NCBI GenBank assembly: GCA_019155185.1
Contig: CM032813.1
Location: 11,000,645-11,064,644 of the forward strand
Source of the DNA: Beaufortia kweichowensis
Taxonomy: Eukaryota; Chordata; Actinopteri; Cypriniformes; Gastromyzontidae
Length of the DNA: 64,000 nt
Reading direction: 5' to 3'
Positions 11,601-23,000 of this stretch are shown here, one piece after another. How positions within the stretch are numbered: the first letter of the stretch is position 1; the number at the start of each line of letters is the position of its first letter. The notes below the pieces were generated by a model that saw nothing but the letters and a program-made list of their open reading frames with translations, searched no databases and was not told the DNA's origin. The position numbers and the translations under genes were made by a program.

Positions 11601-12563
11601 TTATTTAAAATTAGACTGTTGTACTTTTAAAAGCTTACAGGTTGAAGGTTTTGCGGTCAAAATATAGCTAATGTTTTGACATTATTTAGTATTATTAACA
11701 TGTTTTAACATGAAGCTAACATGATTTATCATGAAGCTAGAATGATTTAGCATCATGGTAACATAATTTGGCATTATGCTAGCAGGAAGCTAACATGATT
11801 TAATATGATGTTAGCATGAAGCCATCATAATTTTACACAATGCTAGCATGATCTAACATGAAGAGTACATGAAGCAAACATGATTTAGCATGAAGTTGGC
11901 ACATTTGGTTGTTATCACGTTTCAGCATTATGCTATCACGTCGTAACATTTTACCATAATGCTAGCACGTGTTATCCTGACGCTAGCACATTATCTGCAC
12001 AACATTAACATGTTTATTAGGATGATAACATGATTTAGCATAAACCCAGCATAGTTAACCATGAAGCTAACATGATTTAGCATAAGGCTAACATGATCTA
12101 GCATGAGGCTAACATGATTTAGCATAAGGCTTACATGATCTAGCATGAAGCTAACATTATTTAGCATAATGCTAACATGATCTAGAATGAAGCTAACATG
12201 TTTTATCATGATGCTAACATGTTTTACCATGATGCTAACATGTTTTACCATGAAGCTAACACGTTTTACCATGAAGCTAACACGTTTCAACATGTTGCTA
12301 GCACACTTTAGCATAATGTTAGCACGTTTTAGCGCCATGTACTGTTATGTATTCATGAGTATTTTATTGTAATAGTAAATGTCACCCCAGCTCGCAGGAA
12401 AGATGTGCGTCTCACAAAAGAGCAAGAGAGCCGTCTTCCCTCTCACTGGCTGAAAAGTAAGGGAGCCCACAAGACTATGGCCGACGCTCTGTGGCGACTG
12501 CGGGATCTAATGCTACGAGACACACTAAACATTCAACAGACATATAACATCCAAAACATCTGA
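545..12563 (+). CDS. pbrm1: Polybromo-1 (BAF180), PBAF chromatin-remodelling subunit, 3' part of gene
   Basis: PBRM1 targets the PBAF (SWI/SNF) remodeller to acetylated chromatin in the nucleus. Seventeen coding exons can be placed by homology and GT-AG borders: 545-639, 724-1003, 1269-1374, 1686-2325, 2425-2636, 2906-3091, 4445-4602, 4689-4943, 5049-5194, 5972-6129, 6272-6455, 6531-6735, 7607-7808, 7916-8068, 10795-10844, 11178-11385 and 12391-12563. They sum to 3411 bases, exactly 1137 codons with the TGA stop, and every splice keeps frame. Domain order is bromodomains 4, 5 and 6, BAH1, BAH2, HMG box, then a Pro/Gly-rich linker and the conserved C-terminus. Human PBRM1 is about 1.6-1.7 kDa thousand residues in kind, so roughly the first third (bromodomains 1-3) lies before the window. 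The linker between the HMG box and the C-terminus is much shorter than in mammals. Frame and domain order make the identity secure; the linker exons are least certain. Confidence 0.97.
2906..6735 (+). CDS. pbrm1: pbrm1 exons encoding the two BAH domains
   Basis: BAH1 is spread over exons 2906-3091, 4445-4602 and 4689-4943 (MYHVGDYVYVEP to VVRVASMFA). BAH2 is spread over 5049-5194, 5972-6129 and 6272-6455 (LKVGDCVYIRSHG to FSLSAKVV). BAH domains mediate chromatin and protein contacts. Exon 6531-6735 gives an acidic linker (DDDGDGSDG) that leads to the HMG box. The introns are small except 3092-4444, which holds a short DNA transposon, and 5195-5971, which holds a palindromic MITE. Domain spacing matches human PBRM1; the linker after BAH1 (about 4860-4943) is less conserved. 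Confidence 0.95.
3132..3912 (+). mobile_element. Non-autonomous DNA transposon with CACTGCAAAAA ends, solo copy
   Basis: CACTGCAAAAA at 3132-3142 is mirrored by TTTTTGCAGTG at 3902-3912. The 781-base interior is AT-rich and non-coding. A second copy, split by other elements, is at 52647-57899. It sits in a pbrm1 intron. No clear target duplication was seen. The ends suggest a hAT-like group, but this is a guess. Confidence 0.75.
3930..4060. repeat. Short fish repeat with AAAGCAGCTTTACAGAAAAC core
   Basis: The segment TTTTATTGCTGCAAAGCAGC followed by TTTACAGAAAACA resembles a short repeat common in cyprinid DNA. Related pieces occur at 39304-39370 and 52040-52115. The rest of the intron to 4444 is AT-rich with a TA run at 4208-4222. 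Confidence 0.5.
5245..5859 (+). mobile_element. Palindromic MITE (Angel-like) with an AAT microsatellite in its left arm
   Basis: The right end GGGTGAACTATCCCTTCAA mirrors a decayed left end TTAAAGGAATAG. Inner parts mirror each other too (TTGACTTCCATTGAA; GTGAATGGGTGCCGGCAACC against TGGTTACCAGCACCCATT). An AAT/ATA run at about 5290-5400 splits the left arm. This short-inverted-repeat type is very common in cyprinids. The name Angel is from memory. Confidence 0.75.
7607..12563 (+). CDS. pbrm1: pbrm1 exons encoding the HMG box and conserved C-terminus
   Basis: Exon 7607-7808 holds the HMG box (NMSGYILFSSEMRAVIKAQ to GTEWRSLEATKKAEYE), completed in 7916-8068 (ERAAKVAEQQERERAA), which continues as AGTPVGALMGVV. 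Exon 10795-10844 is tiny (50 bases). Exon 11178-11385 gives IFVAPPPKPQRLLHSEAYL and WDQTLS. Exon 12391-12563 gives the end of the protein (SHWLKSKGAHKTMADALW; LMLRDTLNIQQTYNIQNI, stop). The HMG box contacts DNA. The introns here are long and full of repeats: a TIR element and a Tc1 copy before 10795, a LINE tail touching 11178, and a 21-bp minisatellite before 12391. An extra linker exon in 8069-10794 cannot be excluded. Confidence 0.93.
8201..8740. mobile_element. Short inverted-repeat element with TAGGGCTGCA ends
   Basis: TAGGGCTGCA at 8201-8210 is mirrored by TGCAGACCTA at 8731-8740, and the inner edges (CGATATTGAAAAAATTGCAA; GATATAAACG...TTGCAATATT) are also roughly mirrored. The interior is AT-rich and non-coding. 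It lies just left of the Tc1 copy in the same pbrm1 intron. Confidence 0.55.
8756..10220 (+). mobile_element. Tc1/mariner transposon, right end truncated
   Basis: The left end starts right after TA (8754-8755) with CAGGTGCTGGTCATATAATT. An inner terminal segment at 8905-8960 (CCCCAAATTCAGTATCTCAG) is mirrored at 10150-10210 on the right. The outer about 150 bases of the right inverted repeat are missing, as similarity stops near 10215-10220. The element carries a nearly complete transposase (see 9077-10082). Confidence 0.9.
9077..10082 (+). pseudogene. Tc1-like transposase, one frameshift
   Basis: DNA-cutting enzyme of Tc1/mariner transposons. An N-terminal helix-turn-helix part (MGKTADLTVVQKTTIDTLHK; AGCSQSSVSKHI) is in one frame up to the A run at 9241-9247. 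The rest, from about 9248, is in the next frame. The DDE triad is present: FSDKSKF, FQQDLAPAHS and PIENLWG, with 34 residues between the second Asp and the Glu (DD34E). The stop is at 10080-10082. An A run one base too long explains the break. Length is close to the usual 335-345 residues. Apart from this it looks young. Confidence 0.9.
10905..11172 (+). mobile_element. 3' fragment of a LINE, abutting a pbrm1 splice acceptor
   Basis: Reads in frame like the C-terminal end of a fish non-LTR retrotransposon (RLKTHLFRQHLT) at about 10930-10970. It ends in a tail CTAAATGTAAATGTAATGTAA at 11145-11165, typical of such 3' ends. Exon 11178 of pbrm1 begins a few bases later. Confidence 0.65.
11668..12335. 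repeat. 21-bp minisatellite in the last pbrm1 intron
   Basis: About 30 units related to GCTAACATGATTTAGCATAAG, period about 21 bases, with drift between units (TTTACCATGAA, CTAGCATGAG). As the period is a multiple of three, long open frames with seven-residue repeats appear on both strands (for example 11991-12338 minus). These are by-products, not genes. Confidence 0.9.
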
Positions 12564-12958
12564 AGCGTTCCTTTTCATTCTCAGTCCTTAGAATTTTAAT
12601 GTTGCATTGAATTTAGGGTTTTGTAATGCTGTGTGTTGTCTGTTGGCTTTGTTAGTGTTTATGCTGTTTTATTTTTCTTAATAGCACTTTGAATTGTCTA
12701 ATTTTGTATGTTGGCTATTAAATGTGTTCTTAGACTTATTTAAACATTTTCATAAAATGAACTTTGTTGATCTAATGTTTGTGCATTGTGATATGTGACA
12801 AGTTAGAACTGTACTTAAAGAATGTAGTAATGGTCATTTTTGGGCCTTGTCTTGGTTCGTAACATGGTATCTTGATAAAAACAAGCTTAAATTTCATATC
12901 GTCCCAATTGTACTAGCTAAATGTCATTTTGGAATGGACACCATCTGCCTAATGTTTC

Positions 12959-12964
12959 AATAAA
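12959..12964 (+). other. pbrm1: pbrm1 polyadenylation signal AATAAA
   Basis: This canonical AATAAA lies about 400 bases after the pbrm1 stop codon. The preceding 12564-12958 is AT-rich with no reading frame of note and is read as 3' UTR. Confidence 0.75.
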
Positions 12965-15339
12965 CTAACATTGACAGTATATGTTTTTTTTATGTTTCAA
13001 GAAAATCACCATTTTACATTTTTATATGGTTACCATATTATCTAATTAAAATAGTATTAATTATATTTGTTACTTATGATGCTTTTTTGTATGTTAAATA
13101 TAAAACGTTTGTTTATACTATACTACTTTATACTTATACTATTTGAATGTATTCGTATTGTTTATTGCGCACACAAAAGCAGCGTATAGAATCACATCTT
13201 ACCATGTTGGCATAATAGCATTTATACTGTAAAATATCAACAGAGAAATTAAGCATAAATTATCTGTGACCTTGACAAGAGAATAAATGAACATGATTTT
13301 CATTGCTAAATTACATGGTTAACCTATGAAATACAAAATGAGTTTCTAAAAGCTGCCAAAAAAACAAAACAAGGAATAAAGCAATACAAATATAGTAGAC
13401 AAGTATCAATTTACCTTACCATGCCAGGTAGATTTACGTAACTGCACGTGAGCAGTCACAAGATTAAAATAAATTTGTTGAGTTTAATTACATTTTGGCG
13501 CAAAAAGTTCTGTGGCATAGTTAAACGAAGTAAAGTTAACAAACTTTATCAAAATAAGTGAAATTCAGAAAATGGTAATATAATATGACGTCAAGAACTC
13601 AGAGTTATGAATTTGTTGAATTTGCTATCCTATATATATATGAAAAGGTGAAAATGTATAATATAAATATTGCTTATTGGCACTGTTGATTTCGTTGACG
13701 AATAATTGTTCTCGTAGTTTTCGTCAATGACAGTTTTGACAGACGAAAACGAGACAATAACTAATTAAACGTTAACTTGAAATGACAAAATCTTACGCTA
13801 CTAGCGTACCCTGATGATGATATACACCGATCAGTCTGCACAGCGTAACATTCAGTTCAACACATTTTGTGAGGGATCTCAAAATAATTAACTGAAAGCC
13901 TTATTAGGCATATGAGGGAACACATAGCTATGGAATATTAAGTCGTTTTTGTTGACAGTTCACAGTTGGTGTGTCATTTTTTACACTTGGGCTTTGCAGT
14001 TTCTTTGTACAGTTTCCTCCTCACAGGTACTTTCAACCCCTTTAGACAAAACAAATCCAGTATCCAGTTAATATGAACTCTTCTCTAATCTAGATAAAGA
14101 TTTGTGCTAACCCATTTTTATATGCTTTTCTTCAATCTGCACTCTAAAAAAGGATGTGTTATTTTTTAACACATTTTTTGTGTTATGCTGTTTAACACAT
14201 AATGTGTCATTTTGTGTTAAATACATAAAAGGGACAACACATGTTGAGTTGAAAGAAACACAAGTTGAGTTAAAAGTAACACAAAATGTGTTGTTTTTAA
14301 ATTAACACAAAGATCTTGTGTTATTTTTAACACATCTGTTTTTAGAGTGTGTGATTAAGAATTATTATTAATATTTAAAACATGCATTTCTATTGGTTTA
14401 ACCCAAAAAACATGCGATGTCCATTCCAATGGACATACTTGATACTGTCTAACAGCTCTTATTTCTCAATAAAAAATATTTTTTGTCAATTTTGGGTCAT
14501 TCCTACAGTTTCACAAGCACTATTACTGCCATGAGCACATCTAATATGCAGATGAACCATCACACAATGTACTTATTCACATATTAGTCCCACATTTATA
14601 TTCAGGTATGTGTACATTATTCTTTTATTATACACTAAATCATATTAGCTCACTGAAATTTATTTTTTACACTAGTAAAGTAATTGTGAAGAACCTAAAC
14701 ACGTGTATACGTTTTAGGCTCTTATCTGTACACATAACAACACTACTGCAACTATTAAAGGGTGCGTGGTGGCTCCTTTTTTCTGATGAAGCTTCCTTCA
14801 CATGCTTTTGACAGCTGTACGTCCCTAAGATATATAAAGAGGAAAAACTTGCAGGCACACAATTTCATTCGTATTGATAGTGACACCCGGTGGTCAAGAT
14901 TGGCACTACATGATAATTGTTAGCCAGCAAGCAAAAATCTTATGTATAGCCTTCTACTATAGAAAAATCTTTAGAAACAAAATGTAAAGAGGAAAAAATG
15001 CTTTTGAAGATTAAAACAATTGAAGAGGAAAAAAACATTTTTAAGGGGAAATTAAGAGAAGAAAATATTTAGGACTATTTAGGAATATAAGGACAGTGCT
15101 TATGAGGCTTCATTCTTCCATCCCTATCTTGTTGCTTCGGAAGGTTCACATAGTTGTATCCCTCAACAGACTTAAAAATAAATCAACATTACAAGAATAT
15201 TATAAAAACAAATAAAATAAATATTAAAAATAAAATAATAATAAAAAAAGTGTCGTTTATCAATCAATGTAAAATTGGAAGACAATTTTACCAGCCCTGG
15301 AAGCTCTTTATGTTTGCTTTTAAACAAAGTATTTCAGAA
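12965..15339. other. pbrm1-rpn1 spacer
   Basis: AT-rich intergenic DNA. It holds a repeat-like block at 13675-13790 (TTCGTTGACGAA mirrored by TTTTCGTCAATGAC) and the MITE at 14140-14349. No coding or RNA gene seen. Confidence 0.7.
14140..14349. mobile_element. MITE with CACTCTAAAAA ends
   Basis: CACTCTAAAAA at 14140-14150 is mirrored by TTTTTAGAGTG at 14339-14349. The 210-base interior is a run of AACACA/TGTGTT-type motifs on both strands and would fold into a long hairpin. No coding capacity. Confidence 0.8.
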
Positions 15340-15528
15340 AAAAAGGTTCACGATTCAGTTTTCGCCATGACAGTGACGTCAGCAACAAGGGAATGAATGA
15401 AGCGTCATCATTCAGCAGCAGCAGCAGCGCGAGGCCTCACTGCTGCACGCGCTACACGCTAACCTGCCGAATTATTAAAGAAATCAAACGTCACACAATT
15501 TAAATAAGATTCTTATAAAGCTAAAACC
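15340..15528 (+). promoter_or_regulatory. rpn1: rpn1 promoter and 5' UTR region with CRE/ATF site
   Basis: A perfect palindromic TGACGTCA is at 15374-15381 and a half site (CGTCA) is at 15403-15407. A CAG-repeat-like and GC-rich stretch follows at 15412-15470. No TATA box stands out. CRE/ATF motifs are common in promoters of secretory-pathway genes, so ATF-family control is inferred, not shown. The transcription start cannot be placed from sequence alone. Confidence 0.5.
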
Positions 15529-18500
15529 ATGTGGAGCATCGGAGCGGTGGGTTTTGTTCTAATCTCGTGCTTTGTCTGCTCGTCGGTGCGCGCGAACGGG
15601 CTGGTCAACGAAGAGGTGAAGCGTGCGGTGGATCTGAGCACTCACCTAGCGAAGATCTCCGCCGAGATCCAGCTTGCAAACCATGGGCATGCAAGCGCGC
15701 AGAGCTTCACCCTAGCGCTGGAGCCCGAGCTTGTGCCGCATCTTGCCTTCATCGGTGCATCTGTGAGTAAATAAACGCTGTTTAAAATAAAATGGTAGCG
15801 AATTGACACAGGATCAGAAGAGAGAGAGAGAGATAGTCGGAATTTGAGAGGTCTATTCTGCCATCACTTGACTCACTTTTTTGTCTGTGATTTAACATAC
15901 CCCTTATTCATTTCTGATACTGTTGTCTTTTATTGAATTACAACTAATTAATGTTCCGTCTGCATGGAAGGTAGACAATAGGGAGAACAACTTTTGCATG
16001 TACTGTAGCTAAATCTAGCTGTACGATCCTGCACGGTTTGTGCATTAGGACAGGCTTCTGGTGACAATTATCTTCAACTGCGTGGTTTAAATAAATGGGC
16101 TCAGTGAGTTACGAGGTAATGCACAAGATATTATTTAAGAGTTTTGTGTATATGTTAGCATTAGCAGTGGGTGAGTAGCGCACTTCCGGTTTGCTCTGTC
16201 AGTGAAAGCATGACACGTAAGCGCAGGAGGCGCGTAATACTTCCGTGTTATGTTACTTATGCGAAGTTATAATAAAATTTATTTCTTAACATAATTTAAC
16301 GTGGCTTGCCCACTAAAAATCAAGACTCGTTACTGTTGAAAAAACAATAGAAACCATCAGAGAAATTGTAATTAAGTTGGTGATTATAATGGAAATTGTA
16401 TTGCTTTTAATTGAAAGTTCAAAGTTGAAGACTTTTACGTTTAAAGTTAATGGAGTTTTCTGGTTGCTAACAAAATTTGTATAATTATAAAGTAGTATTA
16501 CACAAACTGTATTATTAGGTGGTATACATAATTTAGAAGGTAAAATGAGCTATAACAAAAATCTGTCACTTTACAAGGTAAGAGGAGAGGAAGAGGAGGA
16601 TGAAGCCCTAGAGCTGAAAGAGACAAACATCCATGGACAAAGGTAAACACTGCACAAGAATTCAGGTCTGTTTCACATGTAATCTTGCATCTGCTTCATA
16701 CATTAAGATGTCCCATGATTCTGTTTTGCAGCAGCTGGTACAAAGTGATATGCTATTACCAAATTTAGCTGATAATAAACTATAGTTACTAAACGTTTGC
16801 TAACTTTATCACATAATCTAATTTACATGTGAAGGAGAACTGCATTTACATGGAACCCAAAGCGCATCTAGAAACGGCTTGCATCATCTGGACACAGAAT
16901 AGAAAGTTGTGCCTTGTCAGTCTTGGACATACATACTTTACACCCAGTCTGTGTGCATTCTTTTTTGCAGTGGTAAATTCTTTGAGGCACGGTTGCCATC
17001 TCCTCTGGCTGCAGGCGGTAAGCTGCGGGTGAAGGTCGAGACGGTGTTCAGTCACGTGTTGAAACCTTTCCCCACTCACATTACCCAGGCCGAGCGGCAG
17101 CTGGTGGTCTTCCAGGGAAACCACTACTTGTACTCTCCCTATCCCACCCGCTCTCAGACCACGCGTTTGCGCTTGGCCTCCAAAACTGTGGAGAGCTACA
17201 CTAAGTTGGGCAACCCCACAAGGAGTGATGAAGTTATCGAGTATGGACCATTTAAAGATGTTGCACCTTTCAGCCAGGTGACTGACAGTAATAATCCACT
17301 TGTTAAAAGTTTTAAGAAAGTATTGTCATCTGCATTCATATAGTGAAAAGGTTGAGAAGTTTCTGTGTTTTGCTCTTTGTGTGTTAGTATTTTGCCTCCA
17401 AACTTATGTCGTTCTGGTCTATGTAGGATGTAATGAAGATCCACTATGAGAACAACACGCCCTTCCTCACCATCAGCAGTATCACCCGCACCATTGAGGT
17501 CTCTCACTGGGGTAACATTGCAGTGGAGGAAACCATTGATCTGAGACACACTGGCGCTTACCTGAAGGGTCCATTCTCCCGCTACGACTACCAGAGACAG
17601 TCTGATAGCGGCATTTCCTCAGTCAAATCTTTCAAGGTGTCTAAAAAACTCCATACCTTGTATGTGTTTTTGGCCTGCGTGTTTGACCTCTCCCAAACAT
17701 ACCTGCTTAGCCAAGCTGAGGAAATTTCTGAGAAATTTGAGGTTAACCGTTTAGCTCATCTGTATTGTCATCTTGCAGACCATCCTCCCAGCCTCTGCTC
17801 AGGACGTCTACTACCGCGATGAGATCGGGAACATCTCCACTTCCCACCTTCAAGTTCTTGAAGATTCCGTGGAGGTTGAAGTTCGGCCCCGTTTCCCTCT
17901 GTTTGGTGGCTGGAAAACGCACTACATCATCGGTTACAACCTTCCTAGCTACGAGTACCTTTACAACCATGGTACGTATATAGAAATGTTGTTAGTACAG
18001 TTGAGTAACATGCCACAAAGTCATTATGTTATGCGTTTCTTCAGGTGACCAGTATGCTTTGAAGATCCGTCTGGTCGATCATGTCTACGATGATCAAGTT
18101 ATTGATCAACTAACTGTCAAGCTGATCCTTCCAGAAGGAGCCAGGTAAAAAAAACATACTTCTTAGAAACAAGATAATAGACCATAATGAGTTTCAAAGA
18201 CGTACAATGCACAATATTGCATCCTTTTTCTACGCAGAAACATCCACGTGGACACGCCCTACTCCATAAATCGTGATCCGGATGAGCTGCATTACACTTA
18301 CCTGGACACCTTTGGCAGACCTGTGCTGGTGGCCACCAAAAACAATCTTGTGGAACAGCACATTCAGGATGTTGTGGTAAGTTTGCGTTTAAGGGGAACG
18401 TTTAGCATTTGAATATGGTAGAGAGGTAGGCCACACCTACCTTTTACATCATTGTTTTGGACCCATGGTAGCATTTTTTTGTAAAAATGTATATTTAACA

Positions 18501-19258
18501 TGTTTTCTAGGTTCACTACATCTTCAATAAGATTCTGATGCTGCAGGAGCCATTGTTGGTGGTGGGGGCTTTCTACATCCTCTTTTTCACCGTCATCATC
18601 TATGTGCGCCTCGACTTTTCCATCACCAAGGTATACGTCTGGAGATCAGCGCCATTTTAGTGTTGCACAGTATTGTTGAAATGAATATCCAAATGCATTC
18701 AAAACTATGGCTTTTTTGGCTTTTTTTTTTTTTTTTTTTCTTCTACTAGGATCCAGCGGCAGAGGTGCGCATGAAAGTGGCCTCCATCACAGAGCAGGTC
18801 TTAACTTTGGTGAACAAACGTCTGGGTCTGTACCGCCATATGGATGAAGTGGTGAATCGTTACAAGCAGTCCCGTGATACCGGTGCTCTAAACAGCGGCC
18901 GAAAGACCCTGGAGGCGGATCACCGCACTCTCACCAACGACATCACGGCATTGCAAGCTAGACTCAAAGCAGAGGGCTCTGATCTTGCTGAAAAGGTTTC
19001 TTCTTTTAATGCATTCGAATTGCATAAGCTCCATTGCATATGTTTTCTGAAGGTCTTCTGTCTGTTTGTTCGCAGGTGGCAGAGATACAGAAGCTGGATG
19101 GCCAGCTGAAGGAACTGGTGTGTCGTTCCTGTCAGGAAGCAGAGCGGCTGGTGGCTGGCAAGGTGAAGAAGGAAGCCTACATTGACTCGGATAAAACCCT
19201 GGCAGGCAAGAGGAAAGATCTGGTGAGCCGCATTGACAGCCTGCTGGACGCTTTGTAA
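15529..19258 (+). CDS. rpn1: Ribophorin I, oligosaccharyltransferase subunit 1
   Basis: RPN1 is a non-catalytic subunit of the ER oligosaccharyltransferase that N-glycosylates nascent proteins at the translocon. Ten exons: 15529-15762, 16578-16642, 16971-17277, 17427-17636, 17779-17971, 18045-18144, 18238-18376, 18511-18630, 18750-18995 and 19076-19258. They sum to 1797 bases, 598 codons plus TAA, against 607 residues in human. The first 22 or so residues form a signal peptide ending near CSSVRA. A single transmembrane segment is at about residues 431-449 (LLVVGAFYILFFTVIIYVRL), with a cytosolic helical tail after it. A sequon NIS occurs at residue 290 in DEIGNISTSH, a site shared with mammals. 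Family blocks such as ESYTKLGNPTRS, EVSHWGNIAVEE and FPLFGGWKTHYI are intact. The ATG has A at -3. No frameshift or missing exon was seen. Identity is secure. Confidence 0.98.
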
Positions 19259-19854
19259 TACAGACCAAAGATGTCCAATCTTCAAGACCACGAAACATCA
19301 CCCTCCCAAACGATTGCCGCACTCACTACAGACCAGACTGACGTACATACAATACATACAAACGATACCATTCTGTCAACATGTTTGGTGCCTTTGTGGG
19401 ACACAAAGTAAAAAGGTGATTTTCACAGATCTGCATGTTGTGTTGCTGAATGCGCGTGATTGTTTAAGAGGGATTTTGTGGGTAGTCCGATGCATTATGA
19501 TTCATTTCTTTTTCCAAGTTGCTGAATGTCAGATGCAGTTTTCATTCTTACAAGTCAAGCAAGCAAAACGGTTCAGATTTACATTTGTTCGCAGATCTGG
19601 ATTTGAATTGAAATTATTTTTGCACTTATTAAATTCCCTGTCGTAAACACAAATGGTAAACGTCTGGTTCTGAAATGGTTATCATAGATTTAGATTTTCT
19701 TCATGGTCATGCAGATTTTCTATTGGGTTTTTATTTCTTGAATTTTTGTATGATTTTTGTAAATGATACACTTCAGTTCCATCCTAACCCTATGAATGGC
19801 AAAATGAGATTGATTTTTATATGTTAAGGATAAATGTGACATTTTCAATCCATT

Positions 19855-19860
19855 AATAAA
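19855..19860 (+). other. rpn1: rpn1 polyadenylation signal AATAAA
   Basis: Canonical AATAAA about 600 bases after the rpn1 stop. The stretch 19259-19854 is read as 3' UTR. Confidence 0.75.
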
Positions 19861-19950
19861 CAAGGTATGTAAAGCCAGACTTGGGATGTTTTTTTTTCAT
19901 TTTGTGTTCGTTTGGCCATACAAAGCAGCACAGCGTTTCTAAACTTAAAC

Positions 19951-20096
19951 GGGTCATTCAAAACCAGTATATGACTCTTCCTCTGTGGAACACAAATGTT
20001 GTCTGGTTACCAGCGTTCTTCAAAATAATCTTATTATGTGTTCTGTAGGGTGAGAAAATGATGAAAAGGTTAATTTTTGGGGAACTATCCCTTTAA
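19951..20096 (+). mobile_element. Partial copy of the palindromic Angel-like MITE
   Basis: Shares TATATGACTCTTC, TGGAACACAAA, TGGTTACCAGCG and the end GGGGAACTATCCCTTTAA with 5460-5859. Only part of each arm remains. A smaller piece is at 21287-21365. Confidence 0.7.
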
Positions 20097-23000
20097 AAAA
20101 ATTAAGTAATGTACATGGCACAGGTAAATTGAGAAGCCATCGGTCATGTAACAGATAGCAATAGTTTTATAATACACTATTTAAATCACTTATTTTACTC
20201 GAATAATTAGTATTTATTTTAAAATAAATTTATTTTAAGTCACAACTACCTAATTTTAAATAAATAACGCTGATAAAGATGAGTTTGCATGTTATGACCA
20301 AGCGAGGGCGCTATCACACTGTCAATGCGAACTCTTATTAAATCCGACCAATTTAATACATAATTGTCTTTTATTGTAATTATTGTTCTTAATATTAACT
20401 CATATATCACAAACAAATTCACAAATTTAACATGACCAGAAAATGAATCTGATGTAGTTTCTGTTATAGGGCCACATTTCTTTTAAAGGCCCTTAAATGT
20501 AGAACGTTCATGGTGTCCACAATCCCATTCCCAGCTAATCCCAGCACCCTGACAGAGGCCAACCTGCGGTCATCACCGGTCATCAAAGGGTCACTTCCTG
20601 TGCCAAAATAACAAGAGCCATTCTCGACTCTATGATAGCGCAGACATATTGTATATGCTGTACAATAATCATTCTGAAAATACACATTGGAGGGAAACCA
20701 AGACAATGTCTGTTAGCACTGATGCTTAGAGTGCCCGGACCTACACAATGGCACATATTCTGTGTGTTTGGGATAAGTCTTTAGCGCCAGAGGGTGGGAA
20801 ACCCTGTGAGATCCTTATTCTCACACATCTGCAAACAAAATGCTGTCAAAATGGCTTTTGTGAAAACAAGGGGTATATATGAATACCGAACAGACTATAC
20901 AAATACTACACGTTTCTAGAATAGCTTTATTCTTGTGTTTTTCACTGTCATACATTTTTAAGGCATTTCTCATCCAGTAACTCATATGTTTATAGTTACG
21001 GAACTCGATAGGATCTGTCAGCATATTTTGGGTTGACTAAACTGTGTGTTTTTATTACACTGAGACGTTTTTGACAACTGTATGTGCACTATTTAAAAAC
21101 ACCTACCCTAGGTATTACTGGGTTTCTGCAATCAGACCTCAAACCGAATGGTTTATTAAGGAGTAACATGCAATTAATTTGATAAAACACGTTTTTAGCC
21201 TTAATATACTACAGCAAGGACCTGAGCCTAGAGACTCATAGAAGCTCTTAGTGACAAGCTCTTTAAAAAAAAAAAATACTGTTATCATTTATGTACTCTC
21301 ATGTCATTTAAAACCTGTATATGACTCTTCTGTAAACACAAAAGAATATTTTGAGAAGTTAGCAACCAGCCAATGGCTATTTAGACCACTTCAGCTCCGA
21401 CATAGCAACACCCTAGCAATGGCCCACAGCATTCTAGCACTGTGGCATGAATTCTTCATGAAAGTCTTTTAATTCTTATCTTGATCTTGACAGCAAGTCA
21501 TATTAATTGATAATAGGCCCATATGTGCACACATGTTGGGGTTTGTGTCCGTGCATGCGTCTAAAGTTCGTTACAGGTGATGCCCCTTTCTTATAGTTTT
21601 CCCTCGAACCTTCTTTGGCTCCTGCCAAAGCTGCGGTTTAGCTGTTGACCAAACCGGAGCTTAAATTCTGTTTGAACCGGAATTCACTAGCAGTACTGTA
21701 TCCTGATGTGGTGTACTATGAAAGCTGAGACGCACAGAATGAGGTGTATGTGAGGGTGTGGGGGGGATGTGGAGGGTACACACACACACACATTCTCCAG
21801 GCTGAAGCATTAAATGACAGTTTCTTAGACCTGGGGAGAAATCAAAAGAGAGTAAAGAAGACTACAGCACCAAACAAAGTCTCTAACTTGGCCGGTGTTC
21901 ATTAGCGATAGAGGGCTGACAATAGCAGCGAGTGTGAGGTGGTCTCGGGCCTTCGGACTGTACTGACCCACCGTTGATGGATTGTGCCGGCCTGGGCTCA
22001 CCTGCAGCCCTACACGCACACACACACACCCTGACAGCCTGCCGAGAGACCTGTCACTGTCAGAGAACAATATCCTGCACTGTGCAGCTCGCAACTGAGC
22101 ACGCTCATAAATCACCACGGTGACAGAGACACCGCCCTCACTGTCCACACTCCATGACACACACACATGCAGCCATACACACATGCACACGCCCTGTCAG
22201 AAAACCTCAAGCTGTGAAACTGTATGAAAGGACCATTTTTGAAAGGTTATATTGTGGCACCTGAATTCAGGGCGGCAAAAATGCTCCAGTTTTCTCACAA
22301 AAGAAGCTGACCTGTGGATCCCGATTGGCCAATATGGTATTACAGCCATGCTAATATACACAATTTAGTAACAGTTATGATGTGAAACATCGGTTCATCC
22401 AGTCGCTGTGTATATCAGGGCTCAGCACACGAGGAGAACTATTAATGCCCATTCACACCAAGAACAATAACTATTAAGAAAACCAAAATGATAACTATAT
22501 ATGACCATAAAAACAGTCATATGACAATATTTGGTCGAGATCAAAATCGCCTTTAAAGTTGTCCAAATGAAGTCCTAAGCACTGCATCTACTCACAAAAA
22601 CAAACGTTTTGATATATTTACGGTAGAAAATTTACAAAATATCTTCATGGAAAGCAACAGGTTTTACACAACATCCTAATAATAAAAATAGATCATACAA
22701 TGTATTGTTGGCTATTGCTACAAATATACCCGTGATACCTACGACTGGTTTTGTTGTCCAGATATTAGCATCCACACCGATGGACAATAATGGTTTTTTT
22801 TCTAAGATACAATTTCGCATTTGAAATGCATATACACTTTAAATTTGCATGGAATTTGACTGGCTGTCATCATTTTATTTGTTTAAAGGTAAAGTCAAGG
22901 ATACTGTTCCTCTCTTTCTTCATTGTATAGTTGTGGTGTGGACATCACTTTTCTTTAAATATTTTGAACAAATTTTAAACCTTTATTTTATCTGGTTAGG

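Noticed and set aside
11991..12338. 115-codon open frame on the minus strand
   Set aside because: It is produced by the 21-bp minisatellite and has only repeated seven-residue units.
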